Assembly (NCBI RefSeq): GCF_017873135.1
Contig: NZ_JAGGJV010000002.1
Coordinates: forward strand, 558,001 to 622,000
Origin: Rhizobium herbae
Lineage (GTDB): Bacteria; Pseudomonadota; Alphaproteobacteria; Rhizobiales; Rhizobiaceae
Reading direction: 5' to 3'
DNA: 64,000 bases
The position numbers were made by a program, and so were the translations under genes. Shown here in pieces: positions 43,584-52,406 of the stretch. Within the stretch, counting starts at the first letter, position 1, and every line of letters starts with the position of its first letter. The notes under the pieces were generated by a model that worked only from the letters and a program-made list of their open reading frames with translations, made no database searches and was not told the DNA's origin.

Positions 43584-44825
43584 TTGGAAGAAACAAAAAC
43601 AGTCTGGGAGCGTCTGAAAGACAGAGCCAGTTCCGAGAAGTGGATCATCGGCCTGTCCGTCATCGTTGCGGCCGGGCTCATTGCCTCCGGCATTCACACG
43701 GCGGCCGTCCTGCTGTTCTGGTTGGTCTGGATGACGGTTCTTTTCAACCGCAGCGCCGATCCCAAGCAGCCCGTCCCGGTGAACGTGCCATCGAGGGTGG
43801 AAGAGACCGATCTCGGAATGCTCACCACTGTCTTTAACGCGCTCGATACGCCGATCCTGGTGATCGCCCCCGATGAAACGGTACTTCTGCAGAATCAGGC
43901 GGCGGAAAAGGCCTTCGGTACCATCCCGCCGAATACGGACCTGTCGGCGCGCGTCCGCTCGCCCGGTATCCTTGATATGGTCCGCGAGACGATCGTGACC
44001 GGCAAGGCGAACCAGATCGAGCATTCCGAGCGCCTCCCGTCGGAATCGGTCTATATCGTCCGGGTCGCCCTCGCGGATATAGGATCGACGAGGGATGAGC
44101 GGCTTTATATCCTGTCCTATCGCGATATATCGCAGGCGCGGCGCATCGATCGGATGCGCTCCGATTTCGTTGCCAATGCCAGCCATGAACTCCGAACGCC
44201 GCTGGCTTCGCTGCGCGGCTTTATCGAGACCCTGCAAGGGCCGGCGCGCAACGATCAGAAGGCCCACGAGAAATTCCTCGGCATCATGCATGAACAGGCA
44301 ACCCGGATGAGCCGCCTTGTCGATGATCTTCTGTCCTTGTCACGGCTGGAGCTGAAATCCCATATCGCGCCGGATGAGGCGATCAACCTGGCGCCGCTGC
44401 TCGGCCATGTCCGCGATGCGCTATCGCCGCTCGCCGAGGATGTCGGTGTGGAGATTTCGCTGATCGTACCCGATAATCCGGTCATGGTGCAGGGTGACCG
44501 TGACGAACTGACGGAAGTTTTTGAGAACCTGATCGAAAATGCCTGCAAATATGGGCAGGAGGGCAAAAAGGTCGAAGTCATCCTTTCCGGGGGAGGCGAC
44601 ACACCCGCGGAAGTCTCCGTCCGCGACCATGGCCCGGGTATCCCCGCCGAGCATGTTCCTCGCATTACCGAACGATTCTATCGGGTTAACGTGGAGGCCA
44701 GCCGGTCAAAAAAAGGAACGGGTCTGGGGCTTGCCATCGTCAAGCATATTCTGACCCGGCATCGTGCCAGACTGCTGGTTCAATCCGAAATCGGCAAGGG
44801 CACGGTATTTACCGTAAGATTTTGA
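43584..44825 (+). CDS. phoR: Phosphate regulon sensor histidine kinase
   Basis: A 413-residue membrane kinase. Two short N-terminal helices (about 20-55), a PAS domain (about 80-185: NALDTPILVIAPDETVLLQNQAAEKAF), the dimerisation domain with phospho-His in DFVANASHELRTPLASLRGF, and a HATPase domain with N box LIENACKYG, RDHGPGIP and GTGLGLAIVKHI. Start is TTG 43584; no nearby ATG fits. It phosphorylates PhoB and is the first gene of the Pho cluster. Confidence 0.93.
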   Translation: MEETKTVWERLKDRASSEKWIIGLSVIVAAGLIASGIHTAAVLLFWLVWMTVLFNRSADPKQPVPVNVPSRVEETDLGMLTTVFNALDTPILVIAPDETVLLQNQAAEKAFGTIPPNTDLSARVRSPGILDMVRETIVTGKANQIEHSERLPSESVYIVRVALADIGSTRDERLYILSYRDISQARRIDRMRSDFVANASHELRTPLASLRGFIETLQGPARNDQKAHEKFLGIMHEQATRMSRLVDDLLSLSRLELKSHIAPDEAINLAPLLGHVRDALSPLAEDVGVEISLIVPDNPVMVQGDRDELTEVFENLIENACKYGQEGKKVEVILSGGGDTPAEVSVRDHGPGIPAEHVPRITERFYRVNVEASRSKKGTGLGLAIVKHILTRHRARLLVQSEIGKGTVFTVRF

Positions 44826-44885
44826 CATAAACCCGTAGCATGAAGGCAGATATTTTAAAATATCTAATTATTACAAATGGTTAAA

Positions 44886-44905
44886 CTGTCACAAATGTTT
44901 CGTCA
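44886..44905 (+). promoter_or_regulatory. PHO-box-like sequence upstream of pstS
   Basis: CTGTCACAAATGTTTCGTCA contains one good half-site (CTGTCAC) and a weaker second one (TTCGTCA), set in AT-rich DNA about 115 nt before the pstS start. Position and sequence fit a PhoB-binding site; the half-site spacing is 13 rather than 11, so the match is imperfect. Confidence 0.5.
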
Positions 44906-45018
44906 AGTTGACATAAAAGGTGTGGGCATCGGGCGCTAACTAGGGCGGCCGATCGACACGGCGAAAGCGAGCGCTGGTGAAAAGCGCACCCACACAAGCC
45001 CATTATGGGAGTATTCTG

Positions 45019-46053
45019 ATGAAATCCTTGAAACTTACTGTTGCAGCTCTGGTTGCATCCGCCGCCTTCGCAGGCGTTGCCATTGCTCGCGACCAGATCC
45101 AGGTTGCCGGTTCCTCGACCGTTCTTCCTTATGCCAAGATCGTTGCCGAAACGTTTGGCGAAACCTTCCCTGACTTCAAGACCCCGGTTGTCGAATCGGG
45201 CGGCACCGGTGCCGGCCTGAAGGAATTCTGCAAGGGCGTTGGCCCGGACACGATCGACATCGCCAACGCATCGCGCAAGATCAAGGACAGCGAACTGGAA
45301 ACCTGCAAGGCAGCCGGCGTGACTGAAGTCCAGGAAGTCAAGATCGGCTACGACGGCATCGTTTTCGCGACGGACAGCGGCAATGCCGAGCTGGCGCTGG
45401 TGCCGAAGGACCTCTATCTCGCTCTGGCCGCTGAAGTCGTTGTTGACGGCAAGCTCGTTGCCAACCCCTACAAGAAGTGGTCGGAAGTCAACAAGGACCT
45501 GCCGGACGTTGAAATCGCCGCCTACATCCCGGGCGAAAAGCATGGCACCCGCGAAGTCTTCGAAGAAAAGGTTCTCGCTGCAGGCTGCAAGGCTTCGGGC
45601 GCGACCGACGCGATCAAGGGTCTGGTTGCCGATGAAAAGGAAGCCGCCAAGAAGTGCGTTGCCGTTCGCAAGGACGGTCTGGCCATCGACATCGACGGCG
45701 ACTACACCGAAACGCTCGCTCGTATCGCTTCCAACAAGAACGGCATCGGCGTCTTCGGCCTGTCCTTCTTTGAAAACAACGCCGACAAGCTGAAGGTCGC
45801 AACCGTCAACGGTATCGTTCCGTCGACCGAAACGATCGCTTCCGGCGAATATCCGGTTTCCCGCCCGCTGTTCTTCTACGTCAAGAAGGCACATCTCGGC
45901 GTTATCCCGGGCCTCAAGGAATATGTTGAGTTCTTCCTCGACGACCAGATGATCGGCCCTGACAGCCCGCTTGCTTCCTACGGCCTGGTTCCGGCTCCGG
46001 ACGCAGAGCGCGAAGCTGACCGCAAGGCTTTTGCTGACGGCGGCATGCTGTAA
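45019..46053 (+). CDS. pstS: Phosphate ABC transporter substrate-binding protein
   Basis: A 344-residue periplasmic phosphate-binding protein. Signal peptide 1-24 (KLTVAALVASAAFAGVAIA). The phosphate loop motifs QVAGSSTVLPYAK and ESGGTGAGLKEFCKGVG, and later the DIANASRKI segment, are typical. GGGAG precedes ATG 45019. First gene after phoR in the Pho operon and probably the most strongly expressed, given the PHO-box-like site before it. Confidence 0.95.
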   Translation: MKSLKLTVAALVASAAFAGVAIARDQIQVAGSSTVLPYAKIVAETFGETFPDFKTPVVESGGTGAGLKEFCKGVGPDTIDIANASRKIKDSELETCKAAGVTEVQEVKIGYDGIVFATDSGNAELALVPKDLYLALAAEVVVDGKLVANPYKKWSEVNKDLPDVEIAAYIPGEKHGTREVFEEKVLAAGCKASGATDAIKGLVADEKEAAKKCVAVRKDGLAIDIDGDYTETLARIASNKNGIGVFGLSFFENNADKLKVATVNGIVPSTETIASGEYPVSRPLFFYVKKAHLGVIPGLKEYVEFFLDDQMIGPDSPLASYGLVPAPDAEREADRKAFADGGML

Positions 46054-46153
46054 TAGCGGTTTGAAAAATACGGCACGGCATCTTTGCCGTGCCGGACCTC
46101 CCGAGTTCGGATTGCCGGCTTTCAATGATTGACAAGGCCGGGGGGATTTATCG

Positions 46154-47638
46154 ATGAGCACTTCTCTTATTTTTTTGATTGTTTTGATCGTTGGACTTGC
46201 GGCATATTTTGCCGGCCGCGCGCGGGCGACGGCCAGCTCCAATGGCAAGCTGTCCGTCTTGCACTCCCTTCCGGGCTATCACGGCGTCTACGTCGCCATC
46301 TGGGCGGTCCTGCCTGCGGCAGCCGTTCTGGCCCTTTGGCTCCTCGTCAGCCCCTTCTTCGTTGAAAGTGCCGTCAGGAATTCGCTTCCGGAGGATGTGC
46401 GTAACCAGGGTGGTGCGACCACCGAGCTGATGCTGGGCCAGGTCATGCAGGTCGCTTCCGGCTTGAAGCTGCTCAACGCCGAAGAGTTGGGGGCAGTGAC
46501 GAGCGGTTCCAGCAGTCTGCGCGATGCCTTGGCTGCCAAGGGCGTGCCGATGGCGAATGCCGGCGAGGCATACATGGTCACCTCGGCGCAAAAATACAAT
46601 ACGATGCAGGATGCCAGCCGCTGGATGATGAGTGCCGTCGTGCTGATCATCGCGATTGCCGGCGCCGTCTTTGCTGTTCGCGGCATCAACGCGCCGTTCC
46701 GGGCGCGAAACCGTGTCGAGCGCGTCATGCTCGGTGCATTGTTGCTTGCGTCGTCCATCGCGATCCTGACGACTGTCGGTATCGTCGGCTCCATGCTGTC
46801 CGAAGCCATCCGCTTCTTTCAGTCGGTATCTCCCAGTACCTTTTTCTTCGGTACGGTTTGGGACCCGCGCTTTTCGGCCGCCGGCAGCGGTGGCACGGAA
46901 GGCCAGTTCGGCCTGCTGCCACTTCTGGCTGGCACACTCTATATCGCCTTCGTCGCCATGCTGTTTGCGGTGCCGGTCGGCCTTTTCGCCGCCATCTACA
47001 TGGCCGAGTATGCCAAGCCTGCGGTGCGCGGCATTGCCAAGCCACTGCTGGAAATTCTCGCCGGTATCCCGACCATCGTCTACGGCTTCTTCGCCCTGGT
47101 CACGGTCGGCCCCTTCCTGCGCGACATGTCGGCGCAGCTGAACGGACTGGTGACCGGAAACTATGTCAACTTCATCCAGGCACAGAGCGTTCTGACCGCC
47201 GGTCTGGTCATGGGCATCATGCTGATCCCGTTCGTGTCGTCGCTGTCGGATGACATCATCACGCAGGTGCCGCGCTCGCTGCGCGACGGCTCGCTCGGCC
47301 TTGGTGCAACCCGCTCCGAAACCATCAAGCGCGTCATCCTTCCGGCGGCTCTTCCCGGCATCGTCGGCGCGCTCCTTCTGACGGCGTCGCGCGCTGTCGG
47401 TGAAACCATGATCGTGGTGCTGGCCGCCGGTGTTGCTGCCCGCATGCAGCTCAACCCGTTCGAGGCGATGACAACCGTCACCGTCAAGATCGTCAACCAG
47501 CTGACGGGCGACCTTGAGTTCAACTCGCCGCAGACGCTGGTGGCTTTTGCTCTCGGCATCACGCTGTTCGCCATCACGCTTTGCCTCAACATCTATGCAC
47601 TCTACATCGTGCGCAAATATCGGGAACAGTACGAATGA
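46154..47638 (+). CDS. pstC: Phosphate ABC transporter permease
   Basis: A 494-residue permease, longer than E. coli PstC (about 320) because of an N-terminal region with two extra helices and a periplasmic loop (about 1-170) before the transporter core. Core features: SPSTFFFGTVWDPRF, LLAGTLYIAFVAMLFAVPVGLF and the EAA loop with GATRSETIKRVILPAALPGIVG. Long PstC of this type is usual in alphaproteobacteria. Overlaps pstA by 4 nt. Confidence 0.94.
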   Translation: MSTSLIFLIVLIVGLAAYFAGRARATASSNGKLSVLHSLPGYHGVYVAIWAVLPAAAVLALWLLVSPFFVESAVRNSLPEDVRNQGGATTELMLGQVMQVASGLKLLNAEELGAVTSGSSSLRDALAAKGVPMANAGEAYMVTSAQKYNTMQDASRWMMSAVVLIIAIAGAVFAVRGINAPFRARNRVERVMLGALLLASSIAILTTVGIVGSMLSEAIRFFQSVSPSTFFFGTVWDPRFSAAGSGGTEGQFGLLPLLAGTLYIAFVAMLFAVPVGLFAAIYMAEYAKPAVRGIAKPLLEILAGIPTIVYGFFALVTVGPFLRDMSAQLNGLVTGNYVNFIQAQSVLTAGLVMGIMLIPFVSSLSDDIITQVPRSLRDGSLGLGATRSETIKRVILPAALPGIVGALLLTASRAVGETMIVVLAAGVAARMQLNPFEAMTTVTVKIVNQLTGDLEFNSPQTLVAFALGITLFAITLCLNIYALYIVRKYREQYE

Positions 47639-48957
47639 CCGACATGACATCCTCGGTACAGTCCACGTTTCAGCGCCCGGCCCAGGCAAGACGCGATATC
47701 GGTATCAAGAAACGCTATGCCGCCGAACGCCGCTTCAAGGCCTATGGCGTCACCGCCATCCTGATCGGCCTGTTCTTCCTGTTCGTGCTTCTGTGGACCG
47801 TCGTCTCCAAGGGCTACACGGCCTTCCAGCAGACGGCGATCACGCTGCCGATCGAGTTTTCGGAACAGATCATCGATCCGAAGAACGAGCGTGCCGCCAA
47901 CCCTGCCAAGCTGATGTCGGCGAACTATCCCCTGCTGGTGCGTGATGCACTGGTGAAGGCGCTCGCCATCGACCCGAACAACAAGGCGCTGGTCAAGAAG
48001 GCGACCGATATGGTGTCGCCGAGTGCCCGCACCCAGTTGCGCGACCTGGTGGTTGCTAACCCGGCGATCATCGGAACGACGGCAGATGTCGCCCTCCTCG
48101 CGGAAGGCAATATCGACAGTGCGAACAAGGGCCAGATCGACCTGACGGTTGCCGAGGCGAACCGCAAGGTCAACGACCAGCAGCTTGGGTGGATGAAGAC
48201 GCTCACCGAGAGCGGCGCGATGGCCAAGCAGTTCAACACCGGCCTGTTCACCTATGGTGCATCCAGCCGTCCTGAAGCTGCCGGTATCGGCGTCGCAGCC
48301 CTCGGCTCGTTCTACATGATGCTGATTGTGCTCGTACTTGCCCTGCCGATCGGTGTCTGTGCATCGATCTATCTGGAAGAGTTCGCACCGAAGAACCGCC
48401 TGACGGACCTGATCGAGGTGAACATCAACAACCTCGCCGCTGTTCCGTCGATCGTCTACGGTCTGCTCGGCCTGTCTATCTTCATCAACTTTGCCGGCAT
48501 GCCGCGCTCGGCGGCACTCGTCGGTGGCCTGGTACTGACACTGATGACGTTGCCGACGATCATCATCGCCACCCGCGCCGCGCTGAAGGCGGTTCCGCCG
48601 TCGATCCGCGCCGCCGCCCTCGGTCTCGGCGCCTCGAAGATGCAGACGATCTTCCACCATGTGCTGCCGCTCGCAATGCCGGGCGTGCTGACCGGTACGA
48701 TCATTGGTCTGGCGCATGCGCTCGGCGAAACCGCGCCGCTGCTGCTGATCGGCATGGTCGCCTTCGTCGTCGATTATCCCGGCACACCGATGGATCCATC
48801 CACCGCTCTGCCCGTCCAGATCTATATGTGGGCCAATGAAGCCGAACGTGCATTTGTCGAACGGACCTCGGGTGCGATCATGGTTCTCCTGATCTTCCTC
48901 GTCGTCATGAACCTTGGCGCAATCCTGTTGCGGCGTCGCTTTGAGCGGCGCTGGTAG
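47635..48957 (+). CDS. pstA: Phosphate ABC transporter permease
   Basis: A 440-residue permease with a long N-terminal region (one helix plus a periplasmic domain of about 180 residues, DUF3333 type) before the six-helix core. The EAA loop is in LGLGASKMQTIFHHVLPLAMPGVL. ATG 47635 overlaps the pstC stop, so the two are coupled. The extended domain is shared with other alphaproteobacterial PstA. Confidence 0.94.
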   Translation: MTDMTSSVQSTFQRPAQARRDIGIKKRYAAERRFKAYGVTAILIGLFFLFVLLWTVVSKGYTAFQQTAITLPIEFSEQIIDPKNERAANPAKLMSANYPLLVRDALVKALAIDPNNKALVKKATDMVSPSARTQLRDLVVANPAIIGTTADVALLAEGNIDSANKGQIDLTVAEANRKVNDQQLGWMKTLTESGAMAKQFNTGLFTYGASSRPEAAGIGVAALGSFYMMLIVLVLALPIGVCASIYLEEFAPKNRLTDLIEVNINNLAAVPSIVYGLLGLSIFINFAGMPRSAALVGGLVLTLMTLPTIIIATRAALKAVPPSIRAAALGLGASKMQTIFHHVLPLAMPGVLTGTIIGLAHALGETAPLLLIGMVAFVVDYPGTPMDPSTALPVQIYMWANEAERAFVERTSGAIMVLLIFLVVMNLGAILLRRRFERRW

Positions 48958-48969
48958 TGAGGTAAGAAC

Positions 48970-49785
48970 ATGAACATGATGTCAGAAGCAGCAGTTGAAA
49001 AGGCGCTGGATCAGAAAATGAACACCGTTCCCTTCAAGATGATCGGAAAGGACGTTTCGGTATATTACGGCGAGAAGCGTGCGCTTTTCGATGTGAACCT
49101 CAATGTCCGTGAAAATACCGTTACCGCGCTGATCGGTCCGTCCGGCTGCGGCAAGTCCACCTTCCTGCGGACATTGAACCGCATGAACGACACGATCGAC
49201 AGCTGCCGCGTCACGGGCAAGATCACGCTTGATGACGGCGATATCTACGATCCGAGCATCGACGTCGTCGAACTGCGCGCGCGCGTCGGCATGGTTTTCC
49301 AGAAGCCGAATCCGTTCCCGAAGTCGATCTACGAGAACGTAACCTACGGCCCGAAGATTCATGGCCTTGCCCGCACGAAGGCGGAACTTGACCAGATCGT
49401 CGAGTCGAGCCTTCAGAAGGCCGGTCTCTGGAACGAGGTCAAGGATCGCCTGCATGAATCCGGCACCGGTCTTTCCGGCGGCCAGCAGCAGCGCCTTTGC
49501 ATCGCCCGCGCCGTTGCTGTCAGCCCGGAAGTCATCCTGATGGACGAGCCGTGCTCGGCGCTGGATCCGATCGCGACCGCCAAGGTCGAGGAACTGATCC
49601 ACGAGCTGCGCACCAATTTCACGATCGTCATCGTGACGCACTCGATGCAGCAGGCAGCCCGCGTTTCGCAGCGCACCGCCATGTTCCACCTCGGCAATCT
49701 CGTCGAGGAAAACGATACCGACAAAATGTTCACCAATCCGGACGACCAGCGCACGCAGGACTACATCATGGGCCGCTTCGGCTGA
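48970..49785 (+). CDS. pstB: Phosphate ABC transporter ATP-binding protein
   Basis: A 271-residue ATPase. Walker [10 protein letters not shown], signature [14 protein letters not shown], Walker [14 protein letters not shown] and switch His in VTHSMQQ are complete. The Cys-containing Walker B is the PstB form. It starts 12 nt after pstA. It powers phosphate import and also passes the phosphate signal to PhoR through PhoU. Confidence 0.96.
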   Translation: MNMMSEAAVEKALDQKMNTVPFKMIGKDVSVYYGEKRALFDVNLNVRENTVTALIGPSGCGKSTFLRTLNRMNDTIDSCRVTGKITLDDGDIYDPSIDVVELRARVGMVFQKPNPFPKSIYENVTYGPKIHGLARTKAELDQIVESSLQKAGLWNEVKDRLHESGTGLSGGQQQRLCIARAVAVSPEVILMDEPCSALDPIATAKVEELIHELRTNFTIVIVTHSMQQAARVSQRTAMFHLGNLVEENDTDKMFTNPDDQRTQDYIMGRFG

Positions 49786-49862
49786 GGATTCTCGCGTCGC
49801 CCTCCTATCCCGGCAGGGCGGCGGTTTTCCAACCCGGATTGTGATCGCAAGGAAAAACAATC

Positions 49863-50573
49863 ATGTCTACGCACATTGCTTCCGTCTACGACGAAGATCT
49901 GAAGTACCTGACCCGGCGCATCTCCGAAATGGGCGGCCTTGCCGAACAGATGGTGGCCGAATCCGTGCGCGCTCTGGTCAATTCCGATCTGGCGCTCGCT
50001 CAGAAGGTCATTTCCGACGATACCATCCTCGACGAGGCCGAGCGCCAGATCGGCGAGAAGGCGATCGTCACCATCGCCAGGCGCCAGCCGGTCGCCTCCG
50101 ACCTTCGCGAGATCATGGGGTCGATCCGCATTGCCGCCGACCTCGAACGGGTCGGCGATCTCGGCAAGAACAACGCCAAGCGGGTCATCGCCGTTGCCAC
50201 CGCCAGCCTGCCGCGCCAGCTGGCGCGTGGCCTGGAGCATCTGGCCGAGCTTGCGCTTGTTCAGCTCAAGGAAGTGCTCGACGTTTACGCCTCCCGTTCC
50301 CCGGAAAAGGCCAACAGCATCCGCGAGCGCGACAACGAGATCGATGCGATCTACACGTCGCTGTTCCGCGAACTGTTGACCTACATGATGGAAGACCCGC
50401 GCAACATCACGCCCTGCACGCATCTTCTGTTCTGCGCCAAGAACATCGAGCGCATCGGCGACCACGCCACCAACATCGCCGAAACCATCTACTACATGGC
50501 GACCGGCGCGCAGCCCGTTGGCGAACGCCCGAAGGACGACACCGCCAATACCGTCGGCGCAATCGGCACTTGA
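49863..50573 (+). CDS. phoU: Phosphate signalling protein
   Basis: A 236-residue protein made of two three-helix PhoU domains. Each has the metal-binding E/DxxxD pattern: DEAERQIGEKAI and SDLREIMGSIRIAADLERVGDLGKN in the first, RERDNEIDAIYTSLFR and CAKNIERIGDHATNIAE in the second. It damps PhoR activity when phosphate is plentiful. Located between pstB and phoB, as is standard. Confidence 0.95.
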   Translation: MSTHIASVYDEDLKYLTRRISEMGGLAEQMVAESVRALVNSDLALAQKVISDDTILDEAERQIGEKAIVTIARRQPVASDLREIMGSIRIAADLERVGDLGKNNAKRVIAVATASLPRQLARGLEHLAELALVQLKEVLDVYASRSPEKANSIRERDNEIDAIYTSLFRELLTYMMEDPRNITPCTHLLFCAKNIERIGDHATNIAETIYYMATGAQPVGERPKDDTANTVGAIGT

Positions 50574-50695
50574 TCTGCCGCGCCAAACCCGACTGAAGTA
50601 AGCATTTGCTTACATTTTGACTGCCCGGACGGTCCTGATGGCCGCCGGGCGCGCTTCTCGCATTTAAGGGCAGGGCGTCAAGGAGTTGAGACCGC

Positions 50696-51379
50696 ATGTT
50701 GCCAAGAATTGCCGTTGTAGAAGATGAGGAAGCGCTAAGCGTTCTCTTGCGCTATAATCTCGAGGCCGAAGGGTTCGAAGTCGATACGATCAATCGTGGC
50801 GACGAAGCGGAAATCCGTCTGCAGGAGCGCCTCCCTGACCTTTTGATCCTCGACTGGATGCTGCCTGGCGTTTCCGGCATCGAACTCTGCCGCCGGCTGC
50901 GCCAGCGCTCGGAGACCGAACGCCTGCCGATCATCATGCTGACGGCGCGCGGAGAAGAGAGCGAGCGTGTTCGCGGGCTTGCCACCGGCGCTGACGATTA
51001 TGTGGTCAAGCCGTTCTCGACGCCTGAGCTGATGGCGCGGGTGAAGGCGATGCTGCGCAGGGCCAAGCCGGAAGTGCTGTCGACGCTGCTGCGCTGCGGC
51101 GATATCGAACTCGACCGGGAAACCCACCGCGTTCATCGCAAGACCCGCGAAGTCCGCCTCGGGCCGACGGAATTCCGTCTTCTCGAATTCTTCATGGCGT
51201 CACCGGGAAGGGTTTTCTCTCGCTCGCAGCTTTTGGACGGCGTCTGGGGCCATGACATCTATGTCGATGAACGCACTGTGGATGTCCATGTCGGCCGCCT
51301 GCGCAAGGCGCTGAATTTTTCCAACATGCAGGACGTGATCCGCACCGTGCGCGGCGCAGGCTATTCGCTGGAAAGCTGA
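50696..51379 (+). CDS. phoB: Phosphate regulon response regulator
   Basis: A 227-residue OmpR-type regulator. Receiver: acidic pair in VVEDEEA, phospho-Asp in LLILDWMLPG, Thr/Ser in MLTARGEE and Lys in VVKPFSTP. C-terminal winged helix: RLGPTEFRLLEFFMASPGRVFSRSQLLDGVWG and RTVDVHVGRLRKAL. It activates PHO-box promoters such as that of pstS. A perfect terminator follows. Confidence 0.96.
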   Translation: MLPRIAVVEDEEALSVLLRYNLEAEGFEVDTINRGDEAEIRLQERLPDLLILDWMLPGVSGIELCRRLRQRSETERLPIIMLTARGEESERVRGLATGADDYVVKPFSTPELMARVKAMLRRAKPEVLSTLLRCGDIELDRETHRVHRKTREVRLGPTEFRLLEFFMASPGRVFSRSQLLDGVWGHDIYVDERTVDVHVGRLRKALNFSNMQDVIRTVRGAGYSLES

Positions 51380-51393
51380 TCTGTTGTTTTGAA

Positions 51394-51432
51394 TGCACGG
51401 AAAAGGGGCCCAACGGGCCCCTTTTCCGTGCA
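51394..51432. terminator. Bidirectional terminator between phoB and gcrA
   Basis: TGCACGGAAAAGGGGCCC and GGGCCCCTTTTCCGTGCA form an 18-bp perfect stem with a 3-nt loop. The internal T4/A4 runs and position between convergent genes fit termination in both directions. Confidence 0.88.
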
Positions 51433-51449
51433 ATGCAATTCGGGGAGCC

Positions 51450-51974
51450 TCAGCGTGCCCGGCGGCGCTCGCCGGACGGCTGGTAGGCCAGCTTTGCGTG
51501 GAATGTGCAGTAGGGCGAGCTATCCGGGGAGTCGTTGCCGCAGAAGTGGAACTCGTCCTTCATCGGATCACCGATCGGCCACTTGCAGGTGCGGTCGGTG
51601 AGTTCTGTCAGAACCAGGCGGCGCGACATCGGAACGACGACGTTGCCGGCGGGCACTGCTTCCCGATCTTCGATGGTGTCGATCTCGACCTCTTCCTTCA
51701 TGACGGTGGCACCGGCGGTGCGTGTCACGGTGCGGGTAGCGGTCATGCGCGAAGCATAGTTTGGTGCGCGTGGAGCGGAGGTCGCGGGGCGCTTGGTGCG
51801 GGCAGTTGCTGCCGTGCCGCCGGCCTTGGCGCGGCCGGGCAGGCAAAGCCGATGAACCTTGCCGATCACCGCGTTTCGGCTGACGCCGCCGAGCTGTGCT
51901 GCGATCTGGCTCGCGCTCAATCCTTCGGCCCACAATTTCTTGAGTTTTTCGACCCGCTCGTCAGTCCAGTTCAT
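51450..51974 (-). CDS. gcrA: Cell cycle regulator GcrA
   Basis: A 174-residue GcrA, an alphaproteobacterial factor that binds RNA polymerase sigma-70 and methylated GANTC sites to drive cell-cycle genes. The N-terminal DNA-binding part MNWTDERVEKLKKLWAEGLSASQIAAQLGG and SRNAVIGKVHRLCLPGR is diagnostic; the C-terminal CKWPIGDP and CGNDSPDSSPYCTFHA block is the sigma-contact domain. ATG 51974 has GGAG upstream. Convergent with phoB. Confidence 0.95.
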   Translation of the reverse strand: MNWTDERVEKLKKLWAEGLSASQIAAQLGGVSRNAVIGKVHRLCLPGRAKAGGTAATARTKRPATSAPRAPNYASRMTATRTVTRTAGATVMKEEVEIDTIEDREAVPAGNVVVPMSRRLVLTELTDRTCKWPIGDPMKDEFHFCGNDSPDSSPYCTFHAKLAYQPSGERRRAR

Positions 51975-52118
51975 GGTCTTGTCTCCATTCCCAGCGTTGG
52001 TGATGGTCGAATCCTCCACCGAACCCCGGACATGTTCCGAGGTTGAAACGCGATAACACTTTTGGTGACTAGGTCCGCCGCATGCGTTCTAGTAATTGTT
52101 TATTAACGTAGAGACCGG

Positions 52119-52140
52119 GGGACTCTCTGACAAGAGTCCC
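52119..52140. other. Hairpin in gcrA-argD intergenic region
   Basis: GGGACTCT and AGAGTCCC form a perfect 8-bp stem with a 6-nt loop, 145 nt upstream of the gcrA start and 265 nt before argD. A shorter stem (TGCCA-4 nt-TGGCA plus T5) follows near 52185. Together with the argD hairpin they make this 432-nt gap unusually structured. Confidence 0.45.
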
Positions 52141-52271
52141 TTGAATCTCACCGAATCGATTTGTGAGTTTTCCCCAACTTGCTTGCCATGCGTGGCATTT
52201 TTGCAAGAGTGCGCGCAAAAAAAATCATATCCGCCGTGTATGCGCGAATTGCTGCAAATCATGGGCTTTTG

Positions 52272-52300
52272 TTGACATCGCAATGCGAAATGAAGATAGT
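52272..52300 (+). promoter_or_regulatory. Sigma-70-type promoter for argD
   Basis: TTGACA (52272-52277), a 17-nt spacer and GATAGT (52295-52300) form a near-consensus promoter directed at argD. The predicted start of transcription falls near 52306, right at the base of the next hairpin. Confidence 0.65.
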
Positions 52301-52306
52301 GCCCTC

Positions 52307-52335
52307 GCCGCCGAAAGGCGGCATTTTGATTTTTT
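52307..52335 (+). terminator. GAAA-tetraloop hairpin with T-tract at the argD transcript start
   Basis: GCCGCC-GAAA-GGCGGC followed by ATTTTGATTTTTT has the form of an intrinsic terminator. It begins at the predicted +1 of the argD promoter, so it is either the end of an upstream small RNA or a 5' stability or attenuation element in the argD leader. Confidence 0.6.
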
Positions 52336-52406
52336 AAGGGTTGGCCCCGACCCGAGACGAACAATGAACCGAAACAATCACCGCGATGATTGAGGAGACC
52401 TGCGCC

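Noticed and set aside
46148..47689. 513-codon minus-strand ORF antisense to pstC
   Set aside because: Composition is an Arg/Asp/Gln-rich shadow of pstC codons; no domain or start signal.
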